A stretch of DNA of 64,000 nucleotides, taken from the NCBI GenBank assembly GCA_035299085.1, contig DATGXG010000052.1, positions 124,001 through 188,000 of the forward strand, written 5' to 3'. This DNA comes from Bacteroidales bacterium. GTDB lineage: Bacteria; Bacteroidota; Bacteroidia; Bacteroidales; UBA10428. The notes beneath the pieces were generated by a model. The model did not search any database and was not told the DNA's origin. It saw only the letters and a list, made by a program, of their open reading frames with translations. Both the position numbers and the translations under genes were made by a program. Numbering within the stretch: position 1 is the stretch's first letter; the number at the start of each line of letters is the position of its first letter. Below are positions 36,369-45,137 of this stretch, one piece after another.

Positions 36369-37550
36369 ATGAAATTTTTTTCTTTCATTCTTGGTTTCAT
36401 TCTTCTCTCCGCCTGCGGGCAGAAGATGTATGAAGTTACGAATCCTTCAGGTATTGATATCAAAGACAAAGCGTTTGTTCTGTTCAGAAATGAAGTTGCA
36501 CCATGGATCACCGATTCAATAGGAAATAAAAAGGTTGTAGCCAGGCTGGGTTCAGGTGATCTGCTTCCTTCACAATGTGATGATATTGACGGTGACGGCA
36601 GGTGGGATGAGTTTTTGTTTATGTGCGACTTAAAAGCCGGGGCCAGGCAGAAAATACAGTTTGAAACAGTGGATGCCATGCCGGTATTCCCGGTCAGGAC
36701 CAATATCCGTTTTGGCCGGATGGCAAAACCATTTGAAGAGGTTTCCGGCGACCTGAGGATGAAAACCAATGACACCAAATTTTCGGCACCTGTTTACCAG
36801 ATGGAGGGTCCTGCCTGGGAAAATGATAAAATTGCCTTCCGGAATTATTATGATGCCCGCAATGGTATTGATATTTTCGGAAAATTGGTGCCTGAAATGG
36901 TAATGGACAGCGTAGGCGTTAACGGCAGGGAATACCATACGCTGCATGATTGGGGGATGGACATTCTGAAAGTAGGGAATTCACTGGGCGCCGGTGCTAT
37001 AGCCATTGCTGTGGGTGATTCTCTGTACCGGGTCGGTCCTTGCGAAGAAGGCACTTATCGCCAGATTAGTGAAGGTCCGGTGCGGTCGTTGCTTGAGCTT
37101 ACATACAAAAATGTGCCGGCAGGCGACAGGCGATACGATGTGATTCACCGTATTGCCATTTATGCCGGTGATCATTTTTACAGGAGCAGGGTATGGGTTA
37201 AGGGACTTAAAGGCGACGAGAACATCGTAACCGGAATTGTTAATCTCCATAATATTAAGGGGGATTCTATTTCATTTGAAAAGCGTAAAATCATGTTTTC
37301 ATCGGGAAACCAGGGCTTCAGTGGTGAAGTACTGGCCATGGGAGTGATTGTTCCTGATTCGGTTTTTGTCAATTATTCTGAAGCGCCTGATTCAGGCTCC
37401 GGTATCGTAAGCACACACCTGGTGTATATGAAGCTTAAGGAAAACCAGCCAACCTGCTGGCGGTTTGCAGCGCTTTGGGAAAACCGCGACCCGATGGTGA
37501 AGGACAAAAACTACCTTGTCGGCATTCTTAAGGAATCGGCACTGAGATAA
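36369..37550 (+). CDS. DUF4861-family lipoprotein of the uronate operon
   Basis: I start at ATG 36369 (MKFFSFILGFILL), giving 393 residues with a lipoprotein signal ending LLSACG. A longer open frame back to 36207 only translates the 36-bp repeats. The protein shows the DUF4861 pattern, including MEGPAWENDKIAFRNYYDARNG and DIFGKLVPEMV. Its function is unknown; the family is commonly found near pectin, alginate and other uronate-degradation genes in Bacteroidota, and a role in binding or cleaving sugars in the periplasm is an inference. It follows kduD after 324 bases of repeats. Confidence 0.85.
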   Translation: MKFFSFILGFILLSACGQKMYEVTNPSGIDIKDKAFVLFRNEVAPWITDSIGNKKVVARLGSGDLLPSQCDDIDGDGRWDEFLFMCDLKAGARQKIQFETVDAMPVFPVRTNIRFGRMAKPFEEVSGDLRMKTNDTKFSAPVYQMEGPAWENDKIAFRNYYDARNGIDIFGKLVPEMVMDSVGVNGREYHTLHDWGMDILKVGNSLGAGAIAIAVGDSLYRVGPCEEGTYRQISEGPVRSLLELTYKNVPAGDRRYDVIHRIAIYAGDHFYRSRVWVKGLKGDENIVTGIVNLHNIKGDSISFEKRKIMFSSGNQGFSGEVLAMGVIVPDSVFVNYSEAPDSGSGIVSTHLVYMKLKENQPTCWRFAALWENRDPMVKDKNYLVGILKESALR

Positions 37551-37557
37551 ATGAAAA

Positions 37558-37577
37558 GGAGCCGCCGAAGCGGCTCC
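37558..37577. terminator. GC-rich hairpin terminator
   Basis: An eight-base stem GGAGCCGC/GCGGCTCC encloses CGAA (read as TTCG on the minus strand). On the minus strand it is followed by TTTT, so it fits best as a terminator for priA, although it lies 116 bases past that gene. It may also end the DUF4861 transcript on the plus strand. Confidence 0.65.
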
Positions 37578-37693
37578 CCAAAGCAAACTGTTTGAAAACG
37601 CCCTTAAAATCCTAAAACGTGTATTTGCCAGATCAACTTAACTTTTAATATAGATGTTCAGGGATGAAAAAAGGTTGCGTAGGTAGGAAAATT

Positions 37694-39715
37694 TTAATAT
37701 GGATCCACATCCAGCGTGTACTGCACACTCCTGAATTCATCTTTTGATTTCATCACCAGGAGAGCTTCTGTCACCATTTTTTTGGTGGCAGCCAGGTTAA
37801 CGCTTTTTTCAATTTTAATCAGCATGCTTTTCAAATACTGGTTCCTTATTCTTGGTATGAGAGGAAACTCCGGTCCGAGTATCTTTTCTGTAACGTGTTT
37901 TCTCAGTAAATCAGCAAGCCAGTCGCCGGCCTGGCTTACGATCTGCTGGTCCCGATGCTTCAGGGTGATCTCAATGAGCCTTGAATAAGGCGGGTAGCTG
38001 AAACGCTTTCTTTCTTCAGCCTGACGCGTGAACATTCCCTTATAATCGTTTCTGACCACATCGGCAATTACCGGGTGATCACCCGAAGACGCCTGTATGA
38101 TCACTTTACCGCGTTTATTCTTTCTGCCGGCCCTCCCGCTAACCTGTGCCATTAGCTGGTAGCTGCGTTCGTGCGCCCTGAAATCGGGATAATTCAGCAT
38201 GGTATCCGCGTCCATAATGCCAACAAGGCTTACATTATCGAAATCGAGGCCTTTCGAAACCATTTGTGTACCGACAAGAATGTCCGATTCACCTGCTGCA
38301 AACCTGGTGATTAGTTGTTCATAGGATTTACGGCTTGCTGCAGCATCCAGGTCAAGCCTTTCAATTTTCGCACCCGGAAAAAAGATGGCAATTTCTTCTT
38401 CAATTTTTTCGGTGCCGAAGCCTTTCAATTTCAGGTCGCCTTCATGACAAGCCGGACATTGGTGGGGAACCGGGATACCGTAACCGCAATAATGGCAATA
38501 CAGGCGGTTTTGCTTTTTATGATAGGTAAGACTCACGTCACAGCGTTTGCACTTTGGAACTTCACCGCATATGTCGCATTCCAGAAAAAGCGAGAAGCCG
38601 CGACGGTTCTGGAAAAGAATGACCTGCTCCTTGTTCTGAAGGGCTTCGCCAATTCCATCAAGCAGGGCAGGGGAGAAATGCGATTGCATCTTTTTCTTCC
38701 GCCTCAGGTCACGGATGTTTTCAACTTTTACTTCGGGCAGCTGAATTTGCTGATAACGTTCATTAAGCTCTACCAGCCCGAATTTACCGGTAACGCAGTT
38801 ATGGTATGTTTCGATTGAAGGTGTGGCAGTGCCCAGTAAAACCTTTGCCCCATGATGTTTTGCCATCATAATGGCCGTATCCCGGGCATGGTACCGGGGT
38901 GAAGGATCATATTGCTTATAGGTGTTCTCATGTTCTTCATCAATAATGATGAGCCCCGGATTCTTAAAAGGCAGGAATATGGCAGACCTTACACCCAGCA
39001 CAACGCCCACATTACCGGCATCGGGAAAATCCGGGTCGTAGTCAAGCAGGTTCTTCCAGGTTCTTATCCTGTCGGCATCGCTGTACTTTGAGTGATATAC
39101 AACAACCCTGTTTCCGAAGGCCGTTCTAAGCCGTTCAATGATCTGCGCGGTAAGCGCTATTTCAGGCAGAAGGTAGAGAACCTGCTTATCCTGGTTAAGG
39201 ACCTCCCGGATGAGGTGAATGTATATCTCGGTCTTGCCGCTTGATGTAACACCATGAAGCAGGGTAACACCTGTCTTTTCAAATGATGCCTTAATTTCCG
39301 CCAATGCCTGTTTCTGGGGCTCATTCAGCTCAGACAGCCTGTTTTCATTTGCTTCAGGAATTGTTTTTTTCCGTAATTTCCTGTAAAGATCAAGACGGGC
39401 CGGCATAGCCGCTTTGAATACATCGCCGGGCGGGCACATGTAATATTCGCTTATCCATTGCCATAACAGCAGCTGTGATTCCAGAACCACCGGCCCGGAA
39501 TCAATAACTTCAAGGATATCCTTTACCCCGTAGGTTTCGGGCTTCTGATGATGAACTTTAAGAATTAAAGCCGTATATATTTTCTTGCTTCCCAGTGGCA
39601 CTGTGACGCGCATTCCGGGCTTTAACAAAGCAGACTGGTTTTCGTTTACGCCGTACGTAAAGGTACCATAGATAGGAACAGGCAGGAGAACATCTATATA
39701 GGTTTGCTCTGTCAC
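37694..39715 (-). CDS. priA: Primosomal protein N' (PriA helicase) lacking the winged-helix domain
   Basis: The 673-residue protein starts with GTG (39713-39715) overlapping the pfkA stop codon. The 3'-DNA-binding domain covers residues 1-105, followed at once by the helicase core: Walker A GVTSSGKTEIY near 155, the DEAH-like IIDEEHENTYKQ, a paired zinc-cysteine domain (CDICGEVPKCKRCD to CPAC), and GRAGRKNKRG. The winged-helix domain that usually lies between them (about 70-95 residues in E. coli PriA) is replaced by some 25 residues (107-131). PriA restarts stalled replication forks. The loss looks clean and in frame, so it may be a genuine variant. Confidence 0.92.
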   Translation of the reverse strand: MTEQTYIDVLLPVPIYGTFTYGVNENQSALLKPGMRVTVPLGSKKIYTALILKVHHQKPETYGVKDILEVIDSGPVVLESQLLLWQWISEYYMCPPGDVFKAAMPARLDLYRKLRKKTIPEANENRLSELNEPQKQALAEIKASFEKTGVTLLHGVTSSGKTEIYIHLIREVLNQDKQVLYLLPEIALTAQIIERLRTAFGNRVVVYHSKYSDADRIRTWKNLLDYDPDFPDAGNVGVVLGVRSAIFLPFKNPGLIIIDEEHENTYKQYDPSPRYHARDTAIMMAKHHGAKVLLGTATPSIETYHNCVTGKFGLVELNERYQQIQLPEVKVENIRDLRRKKKMQSHFSPALLDGIGEALQNKEQVILFQNRRGFSLFLECDICGEVPKCKRCDVSLTYHKKQNRLYCHYCGYGIPVPHQCPACHEGDLKLKGFGTEKIEEEIAIFFPGAKIERLDLDAAASRKSYEQLITRFAAGESDILVGTQMVSKGLDFDNVSLVGIMDADTMLNYPDFRAHERSYQLMAQVSGRAGRKNKRGKVIIQASSGDHPVIADVVRNDYKGMFTRQAEERKRFSYPPYSRLIEITLKHRDQQIVSQAGDWLADLLRKHVTEKILGPEFPLIPRIRNQYLKSMLIKIEKSVNLAATKKMVTEALLVMKSKDEFRSVQYTLDVDPY

Positions 39716-40686
39716 CGTATCACTTCAGCGAGCTTTACAAGTTCAGAATTAACGTCTTTGTGAAGTTTTATACTTTTAATAAGAGGAACATGTACAATCT
39801 CGTTATTTACAATGCCGATCATAATGCTTTTCTGATCATCAATCAGCGCATCAATGGCAGCAGCTCCCATGCGGCTTGCAGTCACCCTGTCAAATGCCGA
39901 CGGGTTTCCTCCACGCTGTATATGGCCAAGAATGGTAGTGCGAATGCTTAATTCGGGGAATTCAGTATTGATCTTTTTCGCTATAGTAACAGCCCCTCCT
40001 TCTTCTTCACCTTCGGCAACAATGATGATACTTGATTTCCTCTTTTCAATGCGATGGGCCATATGTTCACGCAGTTTGTCATACTGTCCTTTAACTTCAG
40101 GAATCATTATGGCTTCAGCCCCGCAGGCAATACCGCTTCTGAGAGCCAAAAACCCGGCTTCACGTCCCATTACCTCAACAAAGAATATCCTCCCGTGTGA
40201 ACTGGCAGTGTCCCTGAGCTTATCCACGGCTTCGACAACCGTATTGAGAGCTGTGTCATATCCGATTGTATAATCGGTGCCATACAGGTCGTTGTCAATT
40301 GTGCCGGGAATGCCTATAATGGGGATATCAAATTCTTTTGTCATGATGCTGGCACCTGTAAATGTGCCATCTCCTCCAATTGCAATTACAGCCTGGATAC
40401 CGAATTTCACAAGTTGTTCGTAGGCTTTTTTCCGGCCTTCATATTCCATGAATTCCTTACAACGGGCGGTAAGCAGAATGGTTCCGCCTCTTTGTATGAT
40501 GCCGCTGACCGATTGAGAATTCATCGGGATAATATCACCCTCAATCATGCCCATATAACCCCGCCTGATCCCAAACATTTCAAAACCTGCCTGAAGGCCG
40601 GATCTCACTGTGGCTCTTATTGCTGCGTTCATACCGGGTGAATCCCCGCCTGATGTAAGTACACCGATTCTCTTAATCTGTTCCAT
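39712..40686 (-). CDS. pfkA: 6-phosphofructokinase, ATP-dependent type
   Basis: The 324-residue protein has LTSGGDSPGMNAAIRA, the GGDGT nucleotide-site motif (glycine instead of aspartate points to ATP rather than pyrophosphate), and the active-site PGTIDNDLYGTDYTIG. The catalytic TIDND is intact. It phosphorylates fructose-6-phosphate in glycolysis. Its TGA overlaps the GTG start of priA (GTGA), so the two are translationally coupled even though their roles differ. Confidence 0.96.
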   Translation of the reverse strand: MEQIKRIGVLTSGGDSPGMNAAIRATVRSGLQAGFEMFGIRRGYMGMIEGDIIPMNSQSVSGIIQRGGTILLTARCKEFMEYEGRKKAYEQLVKFGIQAVIAIGGDGTFTGASIMTKEFDIPIIGIPGTIDNDLYGTDYTIGYDTALNTVVEAVDKLRDTASSHGRIFFVEVMGREAGFLALRSGIACGAEAIMIPEVKGQYDKLREHMAHRIEKRKSSIIIVAEGEEEGGAVTIAKKINTEFPELSIRTTILGHIQRGGNPSAFDRVTASRMGAAAIDALIDDQKSIMIGIVNNEIVHVPLIKSIKLHKDVNSELVKLAEVIR

Positions 40687-40720
40687 TGAATTTTGGATAT
40701 ATTATGATATTGACAGGGGT

Positions 40721-40728
40721 CAAATTTA
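40721..40728 (-). promoter_or_regulatory. Possible -7 box for pfkA-priA
   Basis: The minus strand reads TAAATTTG, a perfect match to TAnnTTTG, 34 bases before the pfkA start. No clean TTTG box was found at the ideal distance. Confidence 0.35.
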
Positions 40729-40739
40729 ATTAAAATCGA

Positions 40740-41612
40740 TCAGGGTATATTCAACGCAATTAATTTCCTTTCAAATTCTTCAAGGAGCCAGCGGGGAGTT
40801 GAAGTGGCGCCTGTAATGCCCACAGATTCACAACCTGTAAACCATTCTGGTTTCAGATCGGTTGTTTCGGCTACAAAATAGCTTTTCATATTCATCTCAA
40901 GGCATTTTGAGTACAATAATTTCCCGTTTGAACTTTCCTTATAACTTACAAACAGGATAACCTGGTGCGCTTTACAAAACTCATTGAGTTGAGGAATTCG
41001 TCCTGAAACCTGGCGGCAAATTGAATGGGTACAGTTCAGTCTCTGGGGAGTATAACCTTCGGCTTCAGCTTTTTTGATGAGGTTTTGCTGAAGCTCATCG
41101 TAGTTATCCATGCTCATCGTAGTCTGCGAATACAGGTGAACAGGCCTTTCGAAGTTAATTTTATCGATGTCTTCAGCCGACTCAACGATCTGCGCCTGGT
41201 ACCCGGTTTGACCGGCCAATCCCCTGACTTCAGCATGATTTTTTTTGCCGAAGATCACAATCTGTGCGTTGTTTTCAGAATGATAAGCCTGTTTTATCCG
41301 GCTCTGAAGCCGAAGTACTATAGGACAAGTGCCGTCAACAAGTTCAATATTATGAGCGGCAGCGTATTCATATGTTTCCGGAGGTTCTCCGTGAGCCCTG
41401 ATGAGAACCCGGCAATCCGAAAGTTTCATGAACTCTTCACGGGTAATAGTTTTTAAGCCCAACCCCTCGAGCCGTTCTATTTCCTTTTCATTATGAACGA
41501 TCTCACCCAGGCAATACAGAATTCCCGATTGCCTGATAATCTCTTCTGCCTTATTCACCACGCGGGTTACTCCAAAACAGAACCCCGCCTTAGGATCAAT
41601 TTCCGTTTTCAT
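40740..41612 (-). CDS. ispH: 4-hydroxy-3-methylbut-2-enyl diphosphate reductase
   Basis: I start at ATG 41610-41612 (MKTEIDPKAGFCFGV), giving 290 residues. A longer frame from 41663 would add 17 residues that overlap cmk. The iron-sulfur cysteines lie in GFCFGV, DGTCPIV and LNCTHSICRQ, and the C-terminal GITGATSTP motif is present. The enzyme makes isopentenyl and dimethylallyl diphosphates in the MEP pathway. The start overlaps the end of cmk by 17 bases, with a purine-rich GGTGGAGAAG stretch upstream that could be the ribosome-binding site. Confidence 0.95.
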   Translation of the reverse strand: MKTEIDPKAGFCFGVTRVVNKAEEIIRQSGILYCLGEIVHNEKEIERLEGLGLKTITREEFMKLSDCRVLIRAHGEPPETYEYAAAHNIELVDGTCPIVLRLQSRIKQAYHSENNAQIVIFGKKNHAEVRGLAGQTGYQAQIVESAEDIDKINFERPVHLYSQTTMSMDNYDELQQNLIKKAEAEGYTPQRLNCTHSICRQVSGRIPQLNEFCKAHQVILFVSYKESSNGKLLYSKCLEMNMKSYFVAETTDLKPEWFTGCESVGITGATSTPRWLLEEFERKLIALNIP

Positions 41613-42300
41613 TTTCAAGAATTCTTCTCCACCATTCCCTGAACCAGTCCATCTGCTGAGCAATTGTCATGTGGCTGTTGTCAAGTATAACGGCATCATG
41701 CGCTTTACGCAGGGGACTAACCTCACGGTTTTCATCCTCGTAATCGCGCATCTTTATATTTTCAATAACCTTTTGCAAATCCACCGGCGTTCCTTTCTCA
41801 ACCAGTTCCTTGTAGCGCCTTTCAGCACGTACAACCGGATCGGCTGTCATGAATATTTTGAATGTAGCATCCGGAAATACAGTGGAACCAATGTCCCTGC
41901 CGTCCATCACCACATTGCCGCCGTGACCTATTTCCCGCTGTAGTTTCACCAGTTTTTGCCTTACCTCAGGAACCTGGCTTATCTTACTTACAATGGCCGA
42001 AACCTCAATGCCTCTGATCTCTTTTTCAATGTTTCGTCCGTTCAGCAGGGTTTCCTGCAAACCGGTATCCCTGTTGAGAACGAATTGTACGGATATTTTA
42101 TCAAGCTCCCTGTTCAGGGCCGGATCAACAGAATCACCTTTTATCAGGCCGTTTTCAAGGGCATACTGGGCCACCGACCTGTACATGGCCCCGCTGTCGA
42201 TATATACAAAACCCAGTTCCCTGGCAATCATCCGGGCAAATGTACTTTTACCGCATGATGAATATCCGTCAACAGCAATAATATAAGGGTTGGAGGTCAC
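41596..42300 (-). CDS. cmk: Cytidylate kinase
   Basis: The 234-residue kinase has the P-loop VDGYSSCGKSTFAR, GRDIGSTVFPDA and the NMP-binding insert RRYKELVEKG. It converts CMP and dCMP to the diphosphates. The start codon is GTG (42298-42300), one base after the porQ stop, and the next gene ispH begins inside its end. Thus porQ, cmk and ispH form a tight minus-strand run. Confidence 0.95.
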   Translation of the reverse strand: MTSNPYIIAVDGYSSCGKSTFARMIARELGFVYIDSGAMYRSVAQYALENGLIKGDSVDPALNRELDKISVQFVLNRDTGLQETLLNGRNIEKEIRGIEVSAIVSKISQVPEVRQKLVKLQREIGHGGNVVMDGRDIGSTVFPDATFKIFMTADPVVRAERRYKELVEKGTPVDLQKVIENIKMRDYEDENREVSPLRKAHDAVILDNSHMTIAQQMDWFREWWRRILENENGN

Positions 42301-42301
42301 T

Positions 42302-43432
42302 TCAGAAATTTTTATTCAATTCATCAAGATTCATGCTGAGCGAAAAATGATTGCTGCCACCGGCAAGATGATAAATGCTTCGGCCATACCCGATTTTGAA
42401 TTTTTTCAGGTTAAGACCTACTCCCCATGAAAAACCGACTGTGCCCGGCTTGGTATCGACTTTAAGTTCCTGCCGCCTCCTGTAATTATAACCGGCCCTT
42501 ATTTCAAGGTTTTTTCCAAGGGCTACAGTTGTACCCATTACGACATGGCGCATGAATTTGTCGAAAAATACATCAAAGTCGTTTTTACCTGTCGGCTGGC
42601 CATTCTGCAGATCAAGTTCTTCTTTATCTTTATCAGCCTGGGTTACATAGGTGAGGTCCCATTTCTCAAGATGATTCAGTTCAACATGAAAAGTGAAGGG
42701 TGAATAGGCAAGACCTTTCGATAACCCGACAGCAATATTGAAAGGAAGAGGTTCCCTGGCATTATCGGCAGTGTACGCATCCACCTGCATTCCCATATTC
42801 CGCAGCACAATTCCGGCGGATAACTTCCGTTCAGGATCGGAATAAACGACTCCCACATCCAAAGCAAATGCCGTGGCGTTATATTGTTCGTAATCCGAAT
42901 ATATATTCTTTGCTGTAACGCCCACTGTAAATAGGGAATCGATCTTCCGGGCATACATGATGTTCACAGAATAATCGGCAGCCCTGAATGTTCCTGTTTT
43001 AATCCCGTTTTCATCGGCTCCCTGGAAGGTTCCATAATAAAGATAATGAATGCCGCATCCCAGCATGCTTTTCTGGTTAAGCCTGGTAATGGCTGATGCA
43101 TATCCGAAATTGGCACCGGCAAAATAATTCACATAATTCAGCGCCAGGTGGTGATGCATATCCTGGCTCATCAAAGCGGGGTTATGGTACGGAAGTTCAG
43201 CATCGGTACCGCCTATGGCAACCACATCGCCGCCCAGGGAAGCTACCCTGGCCGAGTTTGTAATTTCAAGAAACTGGAATGCCTTTCCTCCGGGTTGTGC
43301 TGATATATCTTTGCTGCAGGTGAACAGGAATGCCCCTGCTGCAACAAAAAGCAGTGTTATGTAATGAATATTGTTAATGGCCAGAGTGTGTTTGCATGTC
43401 AAACGTTCAAATTTAACAGTTATTATCCACAT
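42302..43432 (-). CDS. porQ: Type IX secretion system protein PorQ
   Basis: The 376-residue protein has an N-terminal hydrophobic leader (about residues 20-45, CSKDISAQPGG at its end) and then the family opening FQFLEITNSARVASLGGD, followed by repeated amphipathic strands of an outer-membrane barrel. These features match PorQ, which with PorU/PorZ is part of the attachment complex that processes T9SS cargo at the cell surface. T9SS cargo is present in the window (19382-22168 and 17803-19356). The exact start is not certain because the residues before the leader are basic and short of signals. Confidence 0.85.
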   Translation of the reverse strand: MWIITVKFERLTCKHTLAINNIHYITLLFVAAGAFLFTCSKDISAQPGGKAFQFLEITNSARVASLGGDVVAIGGTDAELPYHNPALMSQDMHHHLALNYVNYFAGANFGYASAITRLNQKSMLGCGIHYLYYGTFQGADENGIKTGTFRAADYSVNIMYARKIDSLFTVGVTAKNIYSDYEQYNATAFALDVGVVYSDPERKLSAGIVLRNMGMQVDAYTADNAREPLPFNIAVGLSKGLAYSPFTFHVELNHLEKWDLTYVTQADKDKEELDLQNGQPTGKNDFDVFFDKFMRHVVMGTTVALGKNLEIRAGYNYRRRQELKVDTKPGTVGFSWGVGLNLKKFKIGYGRSIYHLAGGSNHFSLSMNLDELNKNF

Positions 43433-43461
43433 TTTTATATCTTCGCCTTAAATCTCCTTCC

Positions 43462-44409
43462 ATGCCTGAAGAATCGACACATGTTAATGAGAAATTTGTT
43501 TTTATAATTAACCCTGTTGCGGGTACAAAGCAAAAGAACACGATAAGCGATGCAATTAAAAAAGCATTTGCTCACTGCGATTATGAAATCATCTATACTC
43601 AGTACCAGGGACACGCTTTTGAAATAGCCACTGAAAAGATTCGGAATGGAATCATTAATATTATAGCCGTAGGAGGCGACGGAACCATTAATGAAGTGGC
43701 ATCAGCGCTTGTGAAAACACCTGCCAGACTGGGTATAATACCGGTAGGGTCGGGGAACGGACTGGCCCGGCACCTGAAAATACCTGTAATAGTTGCCGAA
43801 GCGATTAAAGTAATAGCAAATCCGCGTATTAAGGTGATTGATGTGGGCAGGGTGAATGGACACTATTTTTTCTGCACATGCGGAACCGGTTTTGATGCCA
43901 GTGTAGGTAAACAGTTCGCAAATGAAGGAAAGAGGGGTATGATTACTTACGTTAAAACGACCATTCACCAGTACATGAACTACTCTCCCAAAAAATATAT
44001 TCTGAAAGTGGAGGACAAAAAGGTTGAGCTTAAGGCATTCCTGGTAACTTTTGCAAATTCAGGGCAGTATGGAAATAACGCCTACATCGCCCCCAATGCG
44101 CAGATTGACGACGGCTTTCTTGATTTATGCGTGCTGAGGCCGTTTCCAAAAACCTCAACGATTGAAATGGGACTGAGATTATTTTTCAAAAATATTGACC
44201 AGAGCCCTTATCTTGAAGTAATGAGGGTAAAGGAAGCGACACTCAAGAGAAAGAACAAGCAAAAGATTTCCATGCATCTCGACGGGGAACCGGTGACGCT
44301 GAAAAGGAAGTTAAAGGTTAAGGTAGTTCCGCAGGGATTGCAGGTTATGGTGCCGGCAGCGGGGAGGAAGAAACTGATGGTGCCGGATTTCTCGCTTCGC
44401 TCTAAATAA
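43462..44409 (+). CDS. Diacylglycerol kinase-family lipid kinase
   Basis: The 315-residue protein has the catalytic GGDGTINEVASAL and PVGSGNGLARHLKIP motifs, GTGFDASVG, and the beta-sandwich end with MHLDGEPVTLKRKL. The family contains diacylglycerol and sphingosine kinases, some of which take part in making sphingolipid or phospholipid phosphates; the exact lipid is unknown. The short tail DFSLRSK at the end lies in a repeat element shared with the convergent lipB gene. It is divergent from porQ, with a TATCTTCG box about 20 bases before the start. Confidence 0.92.
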   Translation: MPEESTHVNEKFVFIINPVAGTKQKNTISDAIKKAFAHCDYEIIYTQYQGHAFEIATEKIRNGIINIIAVGGDGTINEVASALVKTPARLGIIPVGSGNGLARHLKIPVIVAEAIKVIANPRIKVIDVGRVNGHYFFCTCGTGFDASVGKQFANEGKRGMITYVKTTIHQYMNYSPKKYILKVEDKKVELKAFLVTFANSGQYGNNAYIAPNAQIDDGFLDLCVLRPFPKTSTIEMGLRLFFKNIDQSPYLEVMRVKEATLKRKNKQKISMHLDGEPVTLKRKLKVKVVPQGLQVMVPAAGRKKLMVPDFSLRSK

Positions 44410-44451
44410 CATTAACATGGCCTGTCATTCCGACTGAAAGGAGGAATCTCA
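44386..44451. repeat. Interspersed palindromic element between and inside two gene ends
   Basis: GATTTCTCGCTTCGCTC at the left pairs imperfectly with a GGAGGAATCTC arm at the right, with GTCATTCCGACTGAAAG between. The last eight residues of the lipid kinase and the last 13 of LipB are encoded by it. The word CTGAAAGGAGGAATCT recurs at 13988-14003. Confidence 0.8.
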
Positions 44452-45122
44452 ATCCCAAACTGCTCCTCCATCCGCCTGATCAATGCCTTTTTCACTACAT
44501 CCATCGAAACCGGTTGGCCGGTTTCTTTTTCCATGGATGTTACTCCTTTATCGGTGAACCCGCAGGGATTGATCCATGAAAAATAGGTGAGATCGGTGCT
44601 TACATTAAGGGCAAAACCGTGCATGGTGACCCCGCGGCTTATTTTAACGCCTATGGCGCATATCTTCTTCTGTTTCGGCATGGGTGACGATTCAATCCAT
44701 ACTCCGGTTGCCCCGTCAAGCCGTCCTGCCGTAATTCCGAAGTCTGACAACATGAGAATGATTGATTCTTCGAGGAGTTGGATGTATTTCTTAACCCCTA
44801 TTTTCAATGCATCAAGATCAAAAACCGGGTATCCTACCAGTTGTCCCGGCCCATGGTAAGTAATATCTCCGCCCCTGTCGATCTTGTAGTAGGAGGCATT
44901 TATCGATTTTATAAAGTCATCATGGATGAGCAGGTTGTTTTCCTTACCGCTTTTACCTAACGTATAAACATGAGGATGCTCCACAAAAATAAGACAGGGC
45001 AAAACCGATGACGGATCCTCACCGGTTTTTGCCCTGATTACATTGTTCTGAATTTCCTGCTGAAAATCCCAGGTTTCCTTGTAATCCTTCAATCCAAGAT
45101 CAATAAAGTTCACCCGGTTCAT
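44412..45122 (-). CDS. lipB: Lipoyl(octanoyl) transferase
   Basis: The 236-residue protein has RGGDITYHGPGQLVGYPVFD, the lysine region GVKISRGVTMHGFALN and the catalytic cysteine in SWINPCGF. It moves octanoyl from acyl carrier protein to lipoate-dependent enzymes. The normal protein body ends near residue 223; the final 13 residues are encoded by the palindromic element shared with the convergent lipid kinase gene. It begins 15 bases after the sugar isomerase-like gene. Confidence 0.95.
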   Translation of the reverse strand: MNRVNFIDLGLKDYKETWDFQQEIQNNVIRAKTGEDPSSVLPCLIFVEHPHVYTLGKSGKENNLLIHDDFIKSINASYYKIDRGGDITYHGPGQLVGYPVFDLDALKIGVKKYIQLLEESIILMLSDFGITAGRLDGATGVWIESSPMPKQKKICAIGVKISRGVTMHGFALNVSTDLTYFSWINPCGFTDKGVTSMEKETGQPVSMDVVKKALIRRMEEQFGIEIPPFSRNDRPC

Positions 45123-45137
45123 CGGCAGGAGTTTTAG

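Noticed and set aside
41613..41663. Upstream start for ispH
   Set aside because: The additional 17 residues lie within cmk, and IspH normally starts a few residues before the first cysteine motif as at 41612.
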